A stretch of DNA of 64,000 nt from Tamarix chinensis (lineage: Eukaryota > Streptophyta > Magnoliopsida > Caryophyllales > Tamaricaceae), in contig CM060174.1 of assembly GCA_030549775.1 (NCBI GenBank), forward strand, positions 5,523,391 to 5,587,390. The letters are read 5' to 3'. The notes under the pieces were generated by a model that saw only the letters and a program-made list of their open reading frames with translations, had not been told where the DNA came from and ran no database searches. Every line of letters begins with the position of its first letter. Within the stretch, counting starts at the first letter, position 1. The position numbers were made by a program, and so were the translations under genes. Shown in pieces: positions 1 to 12,507 of the stretch.

Positions 1-1605
1 TTAAGGACATGCTTAAGTTTTTGGAAGCTTAGAGTTGACCTTAGAATCATGATATGTGTCGGTTGCTTTGTATGAGAAATTACGAATATAAGTATAACAT
101 CATTAGTTTATGAAGTGGTTGTCTCATTTATATTTTTATGGACCATATATGCTATGATTAAGTTTTAGAGAATATCACATGTTATGGATATATTTGGATT
201 AAGTTTGGAAACATTTAATGTTTGAAGTTATTTTTCCTTATAGAACTAGTTGACTAGTTTAAGGTAAAACCATGCCATTGGTTTACCAGTCAAATAATTT
301 TAAACCACTATTTAACTGATTAATTGGAATTCTAAATGTTTAGTCTTGATCTATACCAGTTAACTAGTCATGCTTATGACAAGTCAACTAGTTTCCCCAT
401 ACTAGTCAATTGATTAGCTTTTTTTTTATCTTAATATAGTTCCTAGACTATTCCATTGGTTTGTGGCAATAGACGACTAGTTTTTTTGATACTTTTGGAG
501 ACATTTTTGAGGGTAAACCATTAGGGTTTACTTCTTGTTTGGCCTTGACCTTCTTGAATAATAGTTAAAATGGAAACGATTAGTTTAAGTGTAGATGCAT
601 GACATGAATTAAAAGTGTCAGGCTTGAATAAGATATGCATGGTTTAAGTTGAAGATAGTGGAATTATGTACCAACTTTCCTAATGGATCAGTTCATGGTT
701 TTTGTCTATAATTATTTGAGTTGTGATGGCTATCTATATTAGGTCAGTTGGAGGTTTTAGTACACTATAATTTTATTTGCATCAACTATCTATATTAGAT
801 CATCTAGTGGTTTAGTCCACCATTATTTGATCTATGTTAAATATCTATATTGAGCTAATTGGTGGTAAACAATCCACCTTTATTTGAACTACTTTAACTA
901 TCTATATTATGTTAGCCAGTGGTATAAATTCTCCCTATGTTAATTATGTGAGTTGTACTAATTATCTATATTGGACTGGGTAGTGGTACCTAATTCACTT
1001 ATTGATTATGAATTAGTATGGTTATGATATCTATTATGAGTTAGGTTAAATGGATTATTTTGTTAAGATTGTTGTGAGTAATCTATGATAGCATGATTAA
1101 GAGAATTACATGTTTTACCACTTTAACTACCATGCCTTATGTATTACAGGATGCCTTTATAGGACATGCCTTGTTTACTAGGTATATCGACATACTAATA
1201 CTGCACTTGTAGATGACTTATCATAGATACTTGAAGATAATGATGTTGATCTGTATGTTAGCATGCCTGAACAGGAGTGATATTATATGGGTTGAGACAT
1301 ATAGTAGAAGCTACATAGTAGTGCCTTGGAGATCTTTTGTGATCCAAATATTTTGGACTCTTATGCCCCGTTTCCTTTTATTATAATTTTGAGAGTTGAT
1401 CTCCACAACAATTCTTATTATATTATGTTTCTTCCACTATTGTATCAATTTCATATATGATATGTGAACTATTTCAGCTCACGTTTAGCATAAGAATGAT
1501 ATGGAAACCGATCTTGTGTAGAGTATGATAGCAACCCTCATATATATATTACTTTTTAAAGTTCTATAGTTTAAAAAAAATTGCTAAAAAATTTGTGGTG
1601 TTATA
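1..1605 (-). repeat. Decayed LTR-like repeat, reverse orientation
   Basis: No gene is visible. The stretch holds a cluster of motifs built on ACTAGT and CCAGTCAA (about 241-482). From about 715 to 1030 it holds a degenerate tandem repeat of roughly 60 bp, whose units begin near CTATCTATATT and carry a 'GTGGTtnAGTCCACC'-like core. It ends at AATTTGTGGTGTTATA, which resembles the GGGGTGTTACA terminus of the long LTR family better preserved at 24380 and 30977. I infer an old reverse-oriented copy of that family. The assignment rests on layout and terminus only. Confidence 0.35.
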
Positions 1606-3273
1606 GGATTTGTATCCCATAATTGCTTATTGAGTACTTCAAGGATCATGTGAGGTTGAAGCATGTGAAAGATCTAGTTGGTAAGTTCATCAAGAATGAT
1701 GCTAACCCTAATGGGGCTTCTCATGGGGTGGAATTAGATCTCAACGAACTTCTTCATCCTAAGTTTTATCTTGGATTAAGGCTCTTTAACATAGAATATG
1801 AGGGAATACAATCCAATTTTTTATTACATTACATTTGGTCATTCTATCAATCCACGTCCCTCAAATTTGGATGTTATTATACGGTTGAAAATGGATAAGG
1901 AGGAGTCATAACTCACACCAACAATTTATATTTAAGCAACTATCAATGGTGATGTGGTGGATCCAACTACTGAGGATGATAGTGCAATACCCTACATTTT
2001 TTAAATTCAATTTTTTTAAACTTAATGATTTTATTAAAGTAATTTGATGAAAACGTGTAATTATTTTATTTTTGATTTATTTTATACCATTATAGATGAT
2101 TTTGAATTCACATTAGAAGTTAGTTAATCATTGTCTTTTGCATATTATTTAAGATAAATTCAGTCACGATCATAATTTTTATTATATTCATATAATTTTA
2201 ATTTAAAAATATAAATTTTCATTCTACCACGTATTTAAATTTTTAATATTTTAAATTTATTTTTGATTAAAAATTCATCGTGTGATTACAACTTTATTTC
2301 AGATTTATACTTCTTTAATAAAATAAATTGTTTAAATTCTCAAATATCCTTTAGAGTAGTAAACTCATTTTAATGAATTTTATTCATAACAACTATTTCC
2401 TTCATTGAATTCATTTATTTTTATGAGAACGATTATATTTTTTCAAAATTATAGATTTAAGATTTATGTAACCTATTTATGACCTTCTTAATGAAATTTT
2501 TTTTTTCATTTTGGTTTACAAAAGATATTTTTTTGAAAATCATTTAAATTAATTATAATTTTGTAGATATTGATTTAATTTTTTTCAGATAGATTTAAAT
2601 ATTTTTTGAGGTTGTATAAGGTATTTTCATAAATAAAACAAATTTTCTTTCTCATTAGTATTTTCTTACAAAAGATTTTTCAAACTCTTTTAAATTGCTT
2701 TTATATTGATTTTATATCTTTAGATCTTAACAAAATGATCTCTGTTAACTGAGTGTCATATTAAATCATCCATTACATATTTTAAATATTTAGTATCCTC
2801 TTATGTGTATATGTATTAATAATCATTAAAAAAAATCCCCCTCTCCCTTTTTCTTTCTTCTACTCTGTCCTCATTCGTTCTCTTCTCTCACACCAGACCC
2901 TTTCCCTTCTTTCTTCTCCCTACCCTTCTACCTTTGCTACCATACCCATCTCCATACTCCTTTCTTTTCTCTTTATCTCCAACTACCACCATTAGAGCAC
3001 CAGATCGCTTGACCAATGCATGGATGAGTAGCGTAACAATGAGCCATTATGAGAAGGGGAGCTTTGGTTAAACCCTCCTCCAATGCCCCTTGCTTTTTCC
3101 ACCAACAAAGCATAATGCCAAATCCACTGCCACACCACATCACCCCATATCCCCTCAATATGACAAAAATGATTAACACGGATAATTATTTGTTGATATT
3201 ATATTATATGAAAAATCTATTTTCAGCTAAAAAAATGGAAGGAAATATGTAATATCAATGATAACTATCATCA

Positions 3274-3275
<2 letters not shown>

Positions 3276-3306
<31 letters not shown>
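3276..3306. repeat. (CA)n microsatellite
   Basis: Uninterrupted AC/CA dinucleotide run of about 31 bp. Confidence 0.95.
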
Positions 3307-3307
<1 letters not shown>

Positions 3308-4159
3308 GATCATATCATTGGTAAATAGGAATATATTTGGTCAAAATACTTTAGAGAGAATACTATCACCAAGGGATGATGAATGAAAATGAATAGCTTA
3401 ATACCGATGATCTAGGTCTTAATGTCGATGATATATCGTTGATAATAAGTGATAGTATGTTTTAGAGCATGGTTGAAACACTGTCGTCTACATTATTTCC
3501 CTTAAATATTGATGAATTGGATCTTCGATATTAATATCATGTTATATAACACTTGTGAACCCTAGCTCATATTTGTTTTACTTCTTCTTTGACTTTTGTA
3601 TTCTCTCTCTTTTATTGCCAAGTATTTCCACCATTTTTTCATCTTCTCTTTTAACTTTCTCCTCAATTATTTCTCCCTTCCACCCTTTTAGAGTTTTTTT
3701 TAATATAATTTGTATTTATTATATGTTTTTGGGATAATATTATCTAATTAATTTATAGGTGAAACCATAAGTTCCCTGAGCACCACCATTATGCCATTGT
3801 TTTAGCAACACTATACTATTGTTCGAGCACCACTATTGTTGCCACCATCCGAGCACCACTTGCATTATTAATTTGGTATAATTATTATGTATTTGTTTGA
3901 TATATGTTAATTATCGTGTGTTATTTAAATTAAAACAATTAGAATTAGATTATTATAGTTAGGTTTTGTATAATTGCTTAATTAGATTATTTTAATTTTA
4001 TTTTGTATACTTGGGATATTAGATTATTATAGAAAGGTTTTATAACTTATAGTTAGGTTATGTGAATAATTAGATTATTGTATGTAGTTGTTATTACACA
4101 TTTTAGATTAGAATAAATATTAGCAGGTTAGGCTATACTAGATATTTTAGTTAATTTTA

Positions 4160-4165
<6 letters not shown>

Positions 4166-4193
<28 letters not shown>
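4166..4193. repeat. (TA)n microsatellite
   Basis: Uninterrupted AT dinucleotide run of about 28 bp. Confidence 0.95.
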
Positions 4194-4197
<4 letters not shown>

Positions 4198-4690
4198 TAA
4201 CTTAATATGTGATGCATAAGATAAATAAATAATTGCTTTAAACTAATAAGGAACAATTGTGGAGGGGGGATTCCATCATACCAAACCAAAAATAAAGAAG
4301 GGAGGATGAGAAGGTATTTGATGTACAAGTAATAATTGAGATAAAATACTCACATTCATAACATTAGGTGATAACACTCAAGATAAAGAGTGTTAGATTT
4401 TTTAGGTGTAAGAAAAAAAATCCTTCACTTGAGTTTTAAATGTAGAGAAGAGTATAAACTCTCTATTTTTTGTGCAAAGTGGAAGACAATATGATTCAAT
4501 AACGAACTAACACATATATGGGGGTGTGTTAGGTTCCTTTAAGTTACAAAATGACCTTACTATCCTTTATATCCATCTGGGTTACTTCCCCTAACACTTA
4601 GTTACATTATGATTTAACTAGATAATTATAATTAAAATCACCCCCTAACTAGGCCTAGCTATTTTTGAACACAACATAACAAAACAACAT

Positions 4691-5787
4691 ATGCTCCCAT
4701 GCCTGAATCAGCTGTCCATGGGGGTTTACAACGTTATTTCCTCCATTTACTATGGGGAGCAGTGTATGGGTGGTCTGAACTTGGGGTCCCAAAGGAGATG
4801 GTCACCGTGGGCAGATATTGTAAAGTTAGGAAGAGCTGACCCCACCTTGAAGGAGGGGCTGTTGGTTGTTGTAGGAGATGGGAAAGAGATTAGTTTCTGG
4901 CATGATGACTGGACCGGATCGGGAGACTTGAAGAGTATCTTTCCAAGACTCTTCTCGGTGTCAAGCCAACAAGGGGAGAGGATTGCTAGCATGGGGAGAT
5001 GGGATGGATCGAAGTGGATTTGGAGGTTATGGTGGAGGCGGGGTCTCTTTGATTGGGAGATAGAGCAGGTCGAGAGTTTGAAGGGCTTAATTAATCAAGT
5101 TCCCCTATCCAGAGATAAAGATGATGCAGTCAGATGGGCCTTTGAAGATAGCGGGATGTTCTCAGTCAAGTCGTTCTGCCAGAGGACATATCGAAAGGAG
5201 GACGAAGACAGTCATCGGGAGTCGAATCTTAGTTTGATCTGGAGTGGCCTAGCACCCCCAAGGGTTGAGCTTATCTCCTGGTTCGTAGTACAGAGACGGC
5301 TTAACACAAGAGACAGATTGGCTAGACTTAGTATTGTGGGTCCAGGCGAAACAGGGTGCCCATTTTGCAAGGATGTGGAGGAATCGGTGAATCATGTGTT
5401 CCTCCATTGTAACGTGGTTGGGAGGATTTGGTATGAGATTAGCGACTGGTTAGGGTTTTCTTGGGTGCAGTCTGGGACGATGGAGGAACACGTTTCTGCT
5501 TGGCTTGGCGTGTATAGAACTGGGTTACACGGAGTTCTCTGGCGTACAGCTTTTTTCGCGATCATTGGAGCTATTTGGGAGTTCAGGAACAAAGTGGTGT
5601 TCGAGGATATTCAGGTGTGTAATAGATGGCTGATTTCGCTCATTAAGGTGAGAATTGGGTCCTGGTTTAAGGCGAACAGAAAGGAGTTTCCCTATAGGAT
5701 TCAGGAAGTGGTCTATAATGTTGATGCGCTTCTATAATATTATATGGACCTTTTGGCGCTGGTCGCTTTTTAATTATCAAAAAAAAA
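4691..5787 (+). mobile_element. 5'-truncated LINE (non-LTR retrotransposon), ORF2 3' end
   Basis: An uninterrupted 348-codon frame (4691-5737) matches the region downstream of the reverse transcriptase in plant L1-type LINEs. It has a 'VGDGKEISFWHDDW' segment (residues 61-74), repeated W-rich 'WRLWWRRGLFDWE' text (111-123), and then the zf-RVT zinc-binding domain. That domain carries 'LAPPRVELISWFVVQRRLNTRDRL' features around 187-210, Cys223-x2-Cys226, and His235, His239 and Cys240. The RT and endonuclease domains are absent. The frame stops at 5735-5737, followed by a short 3' UTR and an A-run at 5779-5787, the expected LINE 3' end. I saw no clear target-site duplication. The long open frame and higher GC than its surroundings suggest a fairly recent insertion. 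The first ATG at 4691 is only where the open frame begins, not an authentic start. Confidence 0.88.
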
Positions 5788-6570
5788 TAAGACAACTAAA
5801 TAAACTTTAAGAGACAACTAGCTAAAATTAGAAAAAGTGAACAAACTAAAAGTGGTTATCAACTCTTATTATCTAATTGGTACTCTAAGCCTTCTAATTA
5901 CCCATGGATAATGACTTGAAAATGCTGCCAACTTCTTCTAATCATGCTGATTTGCTGCTCATTTTATGGCCCAAGGATGCAAGTAGTTGTTTATGTTTAT
6001 GGATTGGTCCTCGACAAAAATGCTGGTTGGTTCTTGAATTGGTTCCTCGGCTGTTGCTTAATAATGAATCATGTTGGGCTGACCTAAGCCATGAGAAAGG
6101 TGGTGAGTTTGGTTAGCTCATTCATGGCTTACACGTCTTGAATCCTTAGCTAATTATCTTATTTTGATTTAGGATTGTTTTGACACTTTCTTACTTAGAG
6201 AAATTAATTAGCAAGCGTGCATCACTTGTGGGAATGCTCCTGCATCAGTAATCTTTTAAGGTAGCATATTGGTAGCCATTAAATTTAGTGATATGCAATT
6301 TTTATTTTTTTGGCGAGTTTGTTAGATTTTAATTAATATTTATTAGATTATGTGTTTAATTTATATCTTAGTATATAAGCATGTTAGATTATGCAATTAG
6401 TATTTTAATTAATAAGGCAAATGATATAAATATATAATGTTGATTCATGATGTATGGAAAAGTAAATACTAAAAAATAAGAATCAAAATTTAAGATAAGA
6501 GTTGAATCTTTATAAAAGTTTATTTTTATTTTTTATTTTATAAGAATAAAAATTAATGGTGCCGATACAA
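5788..6570. other. AT-rich intergenic DNA
   Basis: No gene recognised. A 70-codon open frame at 5904-6116 has no recognisable family and no supporting context. Confidence 0.6.
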
Positions 6571-6652
6571 ATCCTTCCTTGGTCTAGTGAGAAGGGCTTC
6601 ATCTCTTTTTCATGAGGTATCGAGTTCGAATATCACCGCCCCTAGCACATAT
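6571..6652 (+). repeat. Putative tRNA-derived SINE head
   Basis: The stretch has a tRNA-like Pol III layout. An A-box-like TTGGTCTAGTGAGAAGG lies at about 6579 and a B-box-like GAGTTCGAATATCACC at about 6622, about 43 bp apart, which is typical spacing for plant tRNA-derived SINEs. It does not fold as a tRNA: no matching acceptor strands or CCA-side stem are visible. It abuts the start of an LTR-like sequence at 6653, so the SINE tail is missing. It could be a chance resemblance. Confidence 0.45.
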
Positions 6653-9175
6653 TGTAACATCTCCATTTTTTGCTATAAAAAAATTCTGTTTGAAAATATT
6701 AGGGAAGCGGAAATACAAAACCAACTTATGAAAAATGGGGTGATACTGCTGTATCTAACATAAGATGGATGCCTCACTTCCTACCTTACAGTAGGTACAA
6801 CACTAAGTATCCAACTAAGCAAAACACAAGGACAACTAGAGTGCACATGATAAGCAAAATCCTTATTTAAAACCTAGGGCTACATAGGCCCAAATCTGTA
6901 CAATGTACATACAAGGAAGATGAATTTGGTTAACTAAAGCAAATTAAAATTATCAAAAGTATACCATGGTCACTGAAGGACCATGAGAAATTCTCCAGAA
7001 AACCAATACTCAAGAACCCAAGATTCTAAGAGGATGAAGGACCACTCAATGATTGTTTGCAGGAATAACTGCAACTAACCTCCTACTTGTGGGATTGAGT
7101 AGGGGATTGCAAAAAAAAAATCCCCATAAGTATGCATACATATTAAGTAAACCAATCTACCATCATCATATAATTCATGGTGCATGCAAGATCCATAGAA
7201 CATACTCGTGGCACAACTTATTGAGATGTTCATGTGACTTTCCTATCATGTCTTTTACGTTCAATTACATGGTTCATACAAGATACGAGTGAATCCTATA
7301 AAATATGCATAGTTATAGTCATATCAACACAAAAAGGTATGTTCCCTTTTAACATGCATACCATAGACTCATGGATCATGAAATAATTAGATTATTCATT
7401 TAAAAAAAGATAGAGTATAGTTAGCATGATGATGAGGAAGCAGGAATTCATGTACAACATCTAACCATGGATGAATCATCAACATAATAATAATAAGGAA
7501 TGTGACAATTCATGGATCATTCCATACTGTAGGAATATACCATAATAGGCATCTCAAAGGGCATATGATTAGCATCAAATATCAAGTAGATGAGCACAAA
7601 GCAAACCACTTATTCATAGCTTAAACAAGGTGTAAGCTCTCAAGTATTCATAACGCAAAGCGGATACCATATTAAGTAACCATAATCATGTAACCGGACC
7701 TGATCAATTACTTCCTCTTTAAACCTCATTTCGGTTAACATCTTACTTTAGGTAAAATGAAGTTTCTTTGCCAAACCTTATGCATTAAGTGAGTTTATAC
7801 TTAATTTACCCCAAGTTCTTGAGCAAGGTGGGATTATTCCCCATAGTCTCTCAATACCATGGAAGCCATCTAAATAGTGGACATAAAGTTTTGGATCATG
7901 CCAAGGAAACAAAAAAGACATAATTCGGGCCTCCTGCTAAATTAACAACGGATCGAAATCCTAGCTTATGCCGAGGAAACCAAATGGACATAATTCCATA
8001 TTCCTATCCATCTTATGGTGACCAGACCTTTTAGTATTGATACCCCCTAATACATAATTAATGTATAGAGTAGAAAAGGAACCATGATCAACAAGGATCC
8101 TAGGATCAACTAGGATCCTAGCCAAAGGCAAAAAGTGTCCGAAGGCAGACTAACTTCAGGTAGCTAATCGATGGTCGAATAATCAAGACCATTTACAGTT
8201 CTCATTACACTTTAAATGATTAGTGTATTATTATTTTGGGAAATTCATTTCACATAAAGGACTACAACAATATCATAACAAGCATACGAGCCTTTTTCAT
8301 TCAACACATACATATAGGATTCTCATATCAACCCGTGTTCCCATTTAGGGTCTCTTCAAGAGATCATTCCATTACACCATCTATTATGCCAAAGATAAAA
8401 AATCCTCAAATAATAAATAATAATCATAGTGATCCAAGAAAACCATCGAATTTTCCATCTATTCTCTTATCCACCAGTTAACTTTAGCTTATGCGAAGGT
8501 TAAGGTCAAAGTTCATTATTCAACCATAAACTTGCCTATTTATTTAAGGATGTTCCAAATCAATTTCCTAATGCCAAAATTATAGGTCCAATTATAGTCC
8601 AATTATAGCCTACATCTATTTATTTATTTATTTCATTATCCTAGTGAAAACTTCTAATTGTAGGTAAGGTTAACTCAAGCCATCCTATATGATTGTATTA
8701 TTTTATTTTATTTTTGCCAAGCCATTTCACCTACATATATCTCATTTTATGACCATGGTATAATTCACCAGACATCTATAATAATTTTAATCCAATACTA
8801 CCCTAAGGAGATCCCATTTTTATCCATTTTATCATTTATTCATATTAGGTGCACAAATAAGGCTAAAGGCTACACTTAGGCCAAGCATTGAATGATTTAT
8901 TTTTATCGCATTTATTATTTTAACTTCATTAACCTAATTTTTTGGTGCTTAGTCTCTTAATATCTTCATCAACCTTTAACCACAACTTAAATTCTTAGTC
9001 AAACCCTTAAATGGTTTTTATTTCCTTTCTTCCACATCAACCCTCACACCTTACCTCTCTTACATGACCTCTCCTTGACCCAAACTAATTTTTGTTTTGT
9101 TTTTAGTTCAATTACCTATAACTAAATTCACTCCCAATCTTATCCAAAACCCCACTCCCTCCTAACTATGTGTAA
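6653..9175 (+). repeat. Decayed 5' part of the long LTR family, forward
   Basis: It begins TGTAACATCTCC, close to the TGTAACACCCCC start of the intact unit at 24380. The next 200 bp follow the same order of short conserved words: an 'AAGCGGAAAT' word, then a 'cactaagtatccaactaagc' equivalent of the 'tagtactaagtgctaaggc' block. At 7093-7145 lies a diverged 'cttgtgggattgag' box followed by an imperfect hairpin word, AAGTATGCATACATATT, matching the hairpin of the other copies. From about 7860 to 8010 an approximately 80-bp segment ('atgccaaggaaacaaa...gacataattc') is repeated twice. C/T-rich DNA follows, as in the intact copy. No coding sequence. Confidence 0.45.
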
Positions 9176-12100
9176 TATCCTATTTTCCATAAACCCTAAT
9201 TTAGAACCTAATTTCAACTTACTGTGTTATGTGATTCTTATTATATAAATAATATGTGGATATTATGTATTTAATGTTTTTATTATGTGATTTTGGTTTG
9301 TGATAGAAGAAGGATGAGTTTAACTAGGTTAAAATAGAATATTAGTGTTTTTGGTGCCAAGCTATCAACTAGAGCCTACGGGTTAACCAATCAGGTGTCA
9401 AGGTAAATCTGGTTGCACCAAGGGGTCAGGAAAAATGGCCAATGATCAATTGAGGCTTGTTTGGGCATTGAGTTGTATGATTTTTACTTGTGTTTTTGTA
9501 TTGTTTTGATTTTGTAGGCCCTTCCTTTCATCATTGTTGACCTTCTACTGAATTCCCTTAGCCTTGGATCATATATTTACTTATTCTTATTTTTGCCTTT
9601 GTCCAGTATCTTAGCCATAATTACTTCACCTTACTTATCACCTACTCTATTAAATTATGCACTTACACTAAACCGCTTCATTCAAGTGTGAATGGAGTAA
9701 ACTTGATTAGCTCTTCCCTCTCATCCTAGATGAAGTTTGAAACCCCCTTATGCCCCATTTGTGCCCTCATTTTTTTTATTATTTATTTTTTCTCCAAAAA
9801 TTGGTATTTAGTTCTCTCTCATTTCTCCTATTTTTATTTGAATTTTTCCTAATTGTTGAAGAACACTTCCTTTATTCTCATAGTTGGAAAACAAAAATCC
9901 CATTCCTCTCGTTTCTTTATTTTTTCTTGTTAGTTTTTCTTTTTTTTTTTGATCCCTTATCTAGCATTATTATATTTTTTCTTAAATAAGTATTATATTT
10001 GGGAGAGATTAAAGAGAGTTTCTCACCTCCTTTTGTCTTATTGTGCACCACCCCTTTTGCTTGGGTATAACTCTTTTCCCTTTTGGTTTTTAGTTACTAT
10101 TGTTGTTTTATCCTTATTTTGTTATGATAGATTCTAATAACTTTGCTGGGTTTTTGTATTTTTAAGGAGAATGAGGTATATTTAGAAACTAGGGCATGTA
10201 GTGCTCTTTTTTCCTTTTTTTTCTTCTTGAAATTAGGTAACCAATATACTCCTGCTAAATATGTAAAAATCATGTGATGGTATGTTTAGGATTTTTATGA
10301 TATGCTTAAGTGAAATTTGTACCTCCTTGCAATTCCATGAAAGTATGCACGCACATGGTCTTGTCATCATTTTTCTCTATGTATATGAATTTGTTTAAGA
10401 GCATGGTTAATTTCTAGTATGCATGATAGAATACTAGAATAGGGTTGGTAGTGGTAAAATATTTATGCATGTGTTGTAGGGGTGGCTCAACCAAGGGCCA
10501 TTTTGGCCTAGCTAATACCTCATTTGTTATTTTTAAGTTTACCATTGATTCATCATATGCTTTACTTAAGGTTTGGTATATTTATTTATTTATTTATTTA
10601 TGCTAAGATTTGAACACATTTAGGTAAAGTTATAAATGATTAATGTTTTGCATACTCTGTGGGTATTTTTTCTTTTAATTTGAATATTTTCTTTTCCAAC
10701 ATATATTCCTAGTATGTGTTGTATTATGTTGATTATGAAAATATGTAAAATATGGTATGTTACATATACACGATTAGGGTTTTATGTGCTAACTAGGCTT
10801 AAGTATACTTTATCGGAAACTGGCAATTTTTCTAATTTTAAATTTTTTCAAAATTATTAATTTATTCTTAAGTATTTATTTTACTTTTATTTATCTATGC
10901 CATAAACTTTATTTAAATTTAATAACATATGATATTAAAGTAAGACTGTAATGAGTAAATCAACTATAAGGGAATTTTGGTATTTTATGACCTAATGTGC
11001 TTAAAAGTGAATACTTATACTAAGATGACCATAGTGGATTCTTAGATTGACCTTAGTATTAAATTTGATTTTTTTCCTTTGACTGCTAACCCTAGGCTTT
11101 ACTTGAATAATTAAAAATAAAGAAAAAATTGTTGATTATGGAATTGGAAATAAAAGAAAAATAATTACTTATGGAATTATATGTTTTGTACATTATGTGA
11201 TAATTTATGATCACCTTATTAAGATATTAATATCTAAAGTAAAACACCTTGAGATTGAGAATGATGATTCTTTAGAGGTAAATATCCAAAAGGCATGGTT
11301 TAACCCACAATTTAGTTTGGATTTTTATTGGTGTGTTTTAGTGTCCAATCCAGGCCTTATATCTTACTTTAATGATCTCTTTGAACTTCTTATAGGGTAT
11401 GCACAACTATGGATTAGGTTTTCTTGTTGGTAGGGTATTGTGATTCCTTGTGTGCCAGTGCAACTACGGTGCCTTAGTGTTTTAAGGTTCACAGTCGATA
11501 GGATATTATGTTGCATTTATGTGTCGCTATGATTGGAGTACCTTAGTGCCTTTGGGTTAATATTATTTCCATATTGAGTAAATAAAATGGAATAATTTCT
11601 TTTAGTTATAGAATTGAAATGGATTGTTGTCATTGGTAGTTGTCTTGGTGCCTTACCTATGTTTGGTAGTTGCCTTTGTACCATACTTGTAAAGTTTTAT
11701 AATTTTTTGGTTTGGTAGTTTCCTTTGTGCACTACTTGGGTTGGTATATTGGTTTGGTAGTTGCATCCATACACTACTTGGTTTGATAGTTGCCTCCGAG
11801 CATAATTTAGATTTGGTATATTGGTTGGTAATTATATTATTGCTTCCTTCTTATATTTATGAGTGGTATAGAGCTGGTTATTGCAAAACGGGATTAAATT
11901 ATAATTTGGTGTTCTCCCTCTTCGTGGAACACCCTTGATATATTTGAATTAATGCAACAATCATATTGTGGTTAATTTTGATATCATGAGTGTGTGTGGT
12001 CTATGGTACAATATGAATTATGGTATGAAAATGGTATATACTATTTGATGAGTTATGCCATGATTTCTCTTATGAAACTTTCTATGTGCTTCATGTAACA

Positions 12101-12258
12101 TTTGCATGATTAGTGTTGCATATTGGTTTATTTAGTATCATTGTATTGATGAATTCTATTTTATGGTCCTTACGTATTGAATAGCTAGATTTAACCTTAT
12201 AGATTTTTGTTGGTGGTTGTAGTAAGTTGGGTTGGGTCCAAAAGTTTAATAGTGTTAC
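9176..12258 (-). repeat. Decayed LTR-family copy, reverse orientation
   Basis: It begins TGTAATATCC, resembling the reverse complement of the family's GGAGAATTACA end. It continues into a pyrimidine-rich tract (about 9700-10130), the mirror of the purine-rich tract of forward copies. A tandem repeat at 11633-11840 with units starting TTTGGTAGTTGCC is followed by a terminus near TTTAATAGTGTTAC at 12258. No protein-coding frame of recognisable type. Orientation and family are inferred from these landmarks. Confidence 0.35.
11633..11840. repeat. Degenerate tandem repeat, 30-50 bp units
   Basis: Five or six units start with TTTGGTAGTTGCCT or a close variant and continue with a 'ttgtgcactacttgg' word. 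Unit length varies from about 29 to 49 bp. Confidence 0.7.
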
Positions 12259-12343
12259 TCTCTTTAGGACATCAGTTGTTGTAAACTTGACTAAATGTAT
12301 TTAAAGTTTCTCTTCTGCCTTTTTGTTTGGCTGCTGGACCTAG

Positions 12344-12507
12344 GCTGCCATTGATCTTCAAGGCTTCAAGCACTCTCACCGGATGGTACTGTCTCATCAT
12401 TTAAATGGACAACCAACTTGGGCAGCCAAAACATATAAACCACCAAGCCACCCACAAACAGTTCAAGCTGAACAAAGCCCACAACTATCGCAAGCCTGCA
12501 GGAAGGG
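12344..12507 (+). other. Candidate exon of unknown gene
   Basis: A 164-bp stretch is open in one frame. It lies between a good acceptor (pyrimidine-rich tract ending GACCTAG) and a strong donor (GGG|GTAAGT). A second candidate exon at 12624-12666, with acceptor TTTCCAG and donor GAG|GTAATG, continues the same reading phase. The combined peptide of about 69 residues, rich in Gln, Pro and Ser, matches no family I know. Base composition is less AT-rich than the neighbouring repeats, as expected for low-copy DNA. It may equally be part of a non-coding transcript, or chance. Confidence 0.25.

Larger units (their letters stand above)
1606..4690. other. AT-rich intergenic DNA with microsatellites
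   Basis: No convincing gene. A 91-codon open frame (1623-1898, +) has fairly ordinary amino-acid content but matches nothing I recognise and lacks splice or promoter context. 2840-2990 is a pyrimidine-rich tract. 3276-3306 is a (CA)n and 4166-4193 a (TA)n microsatellite. 3775-3875 contains loose repeats of 'gagcaccac'. Confidence 0.6.
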
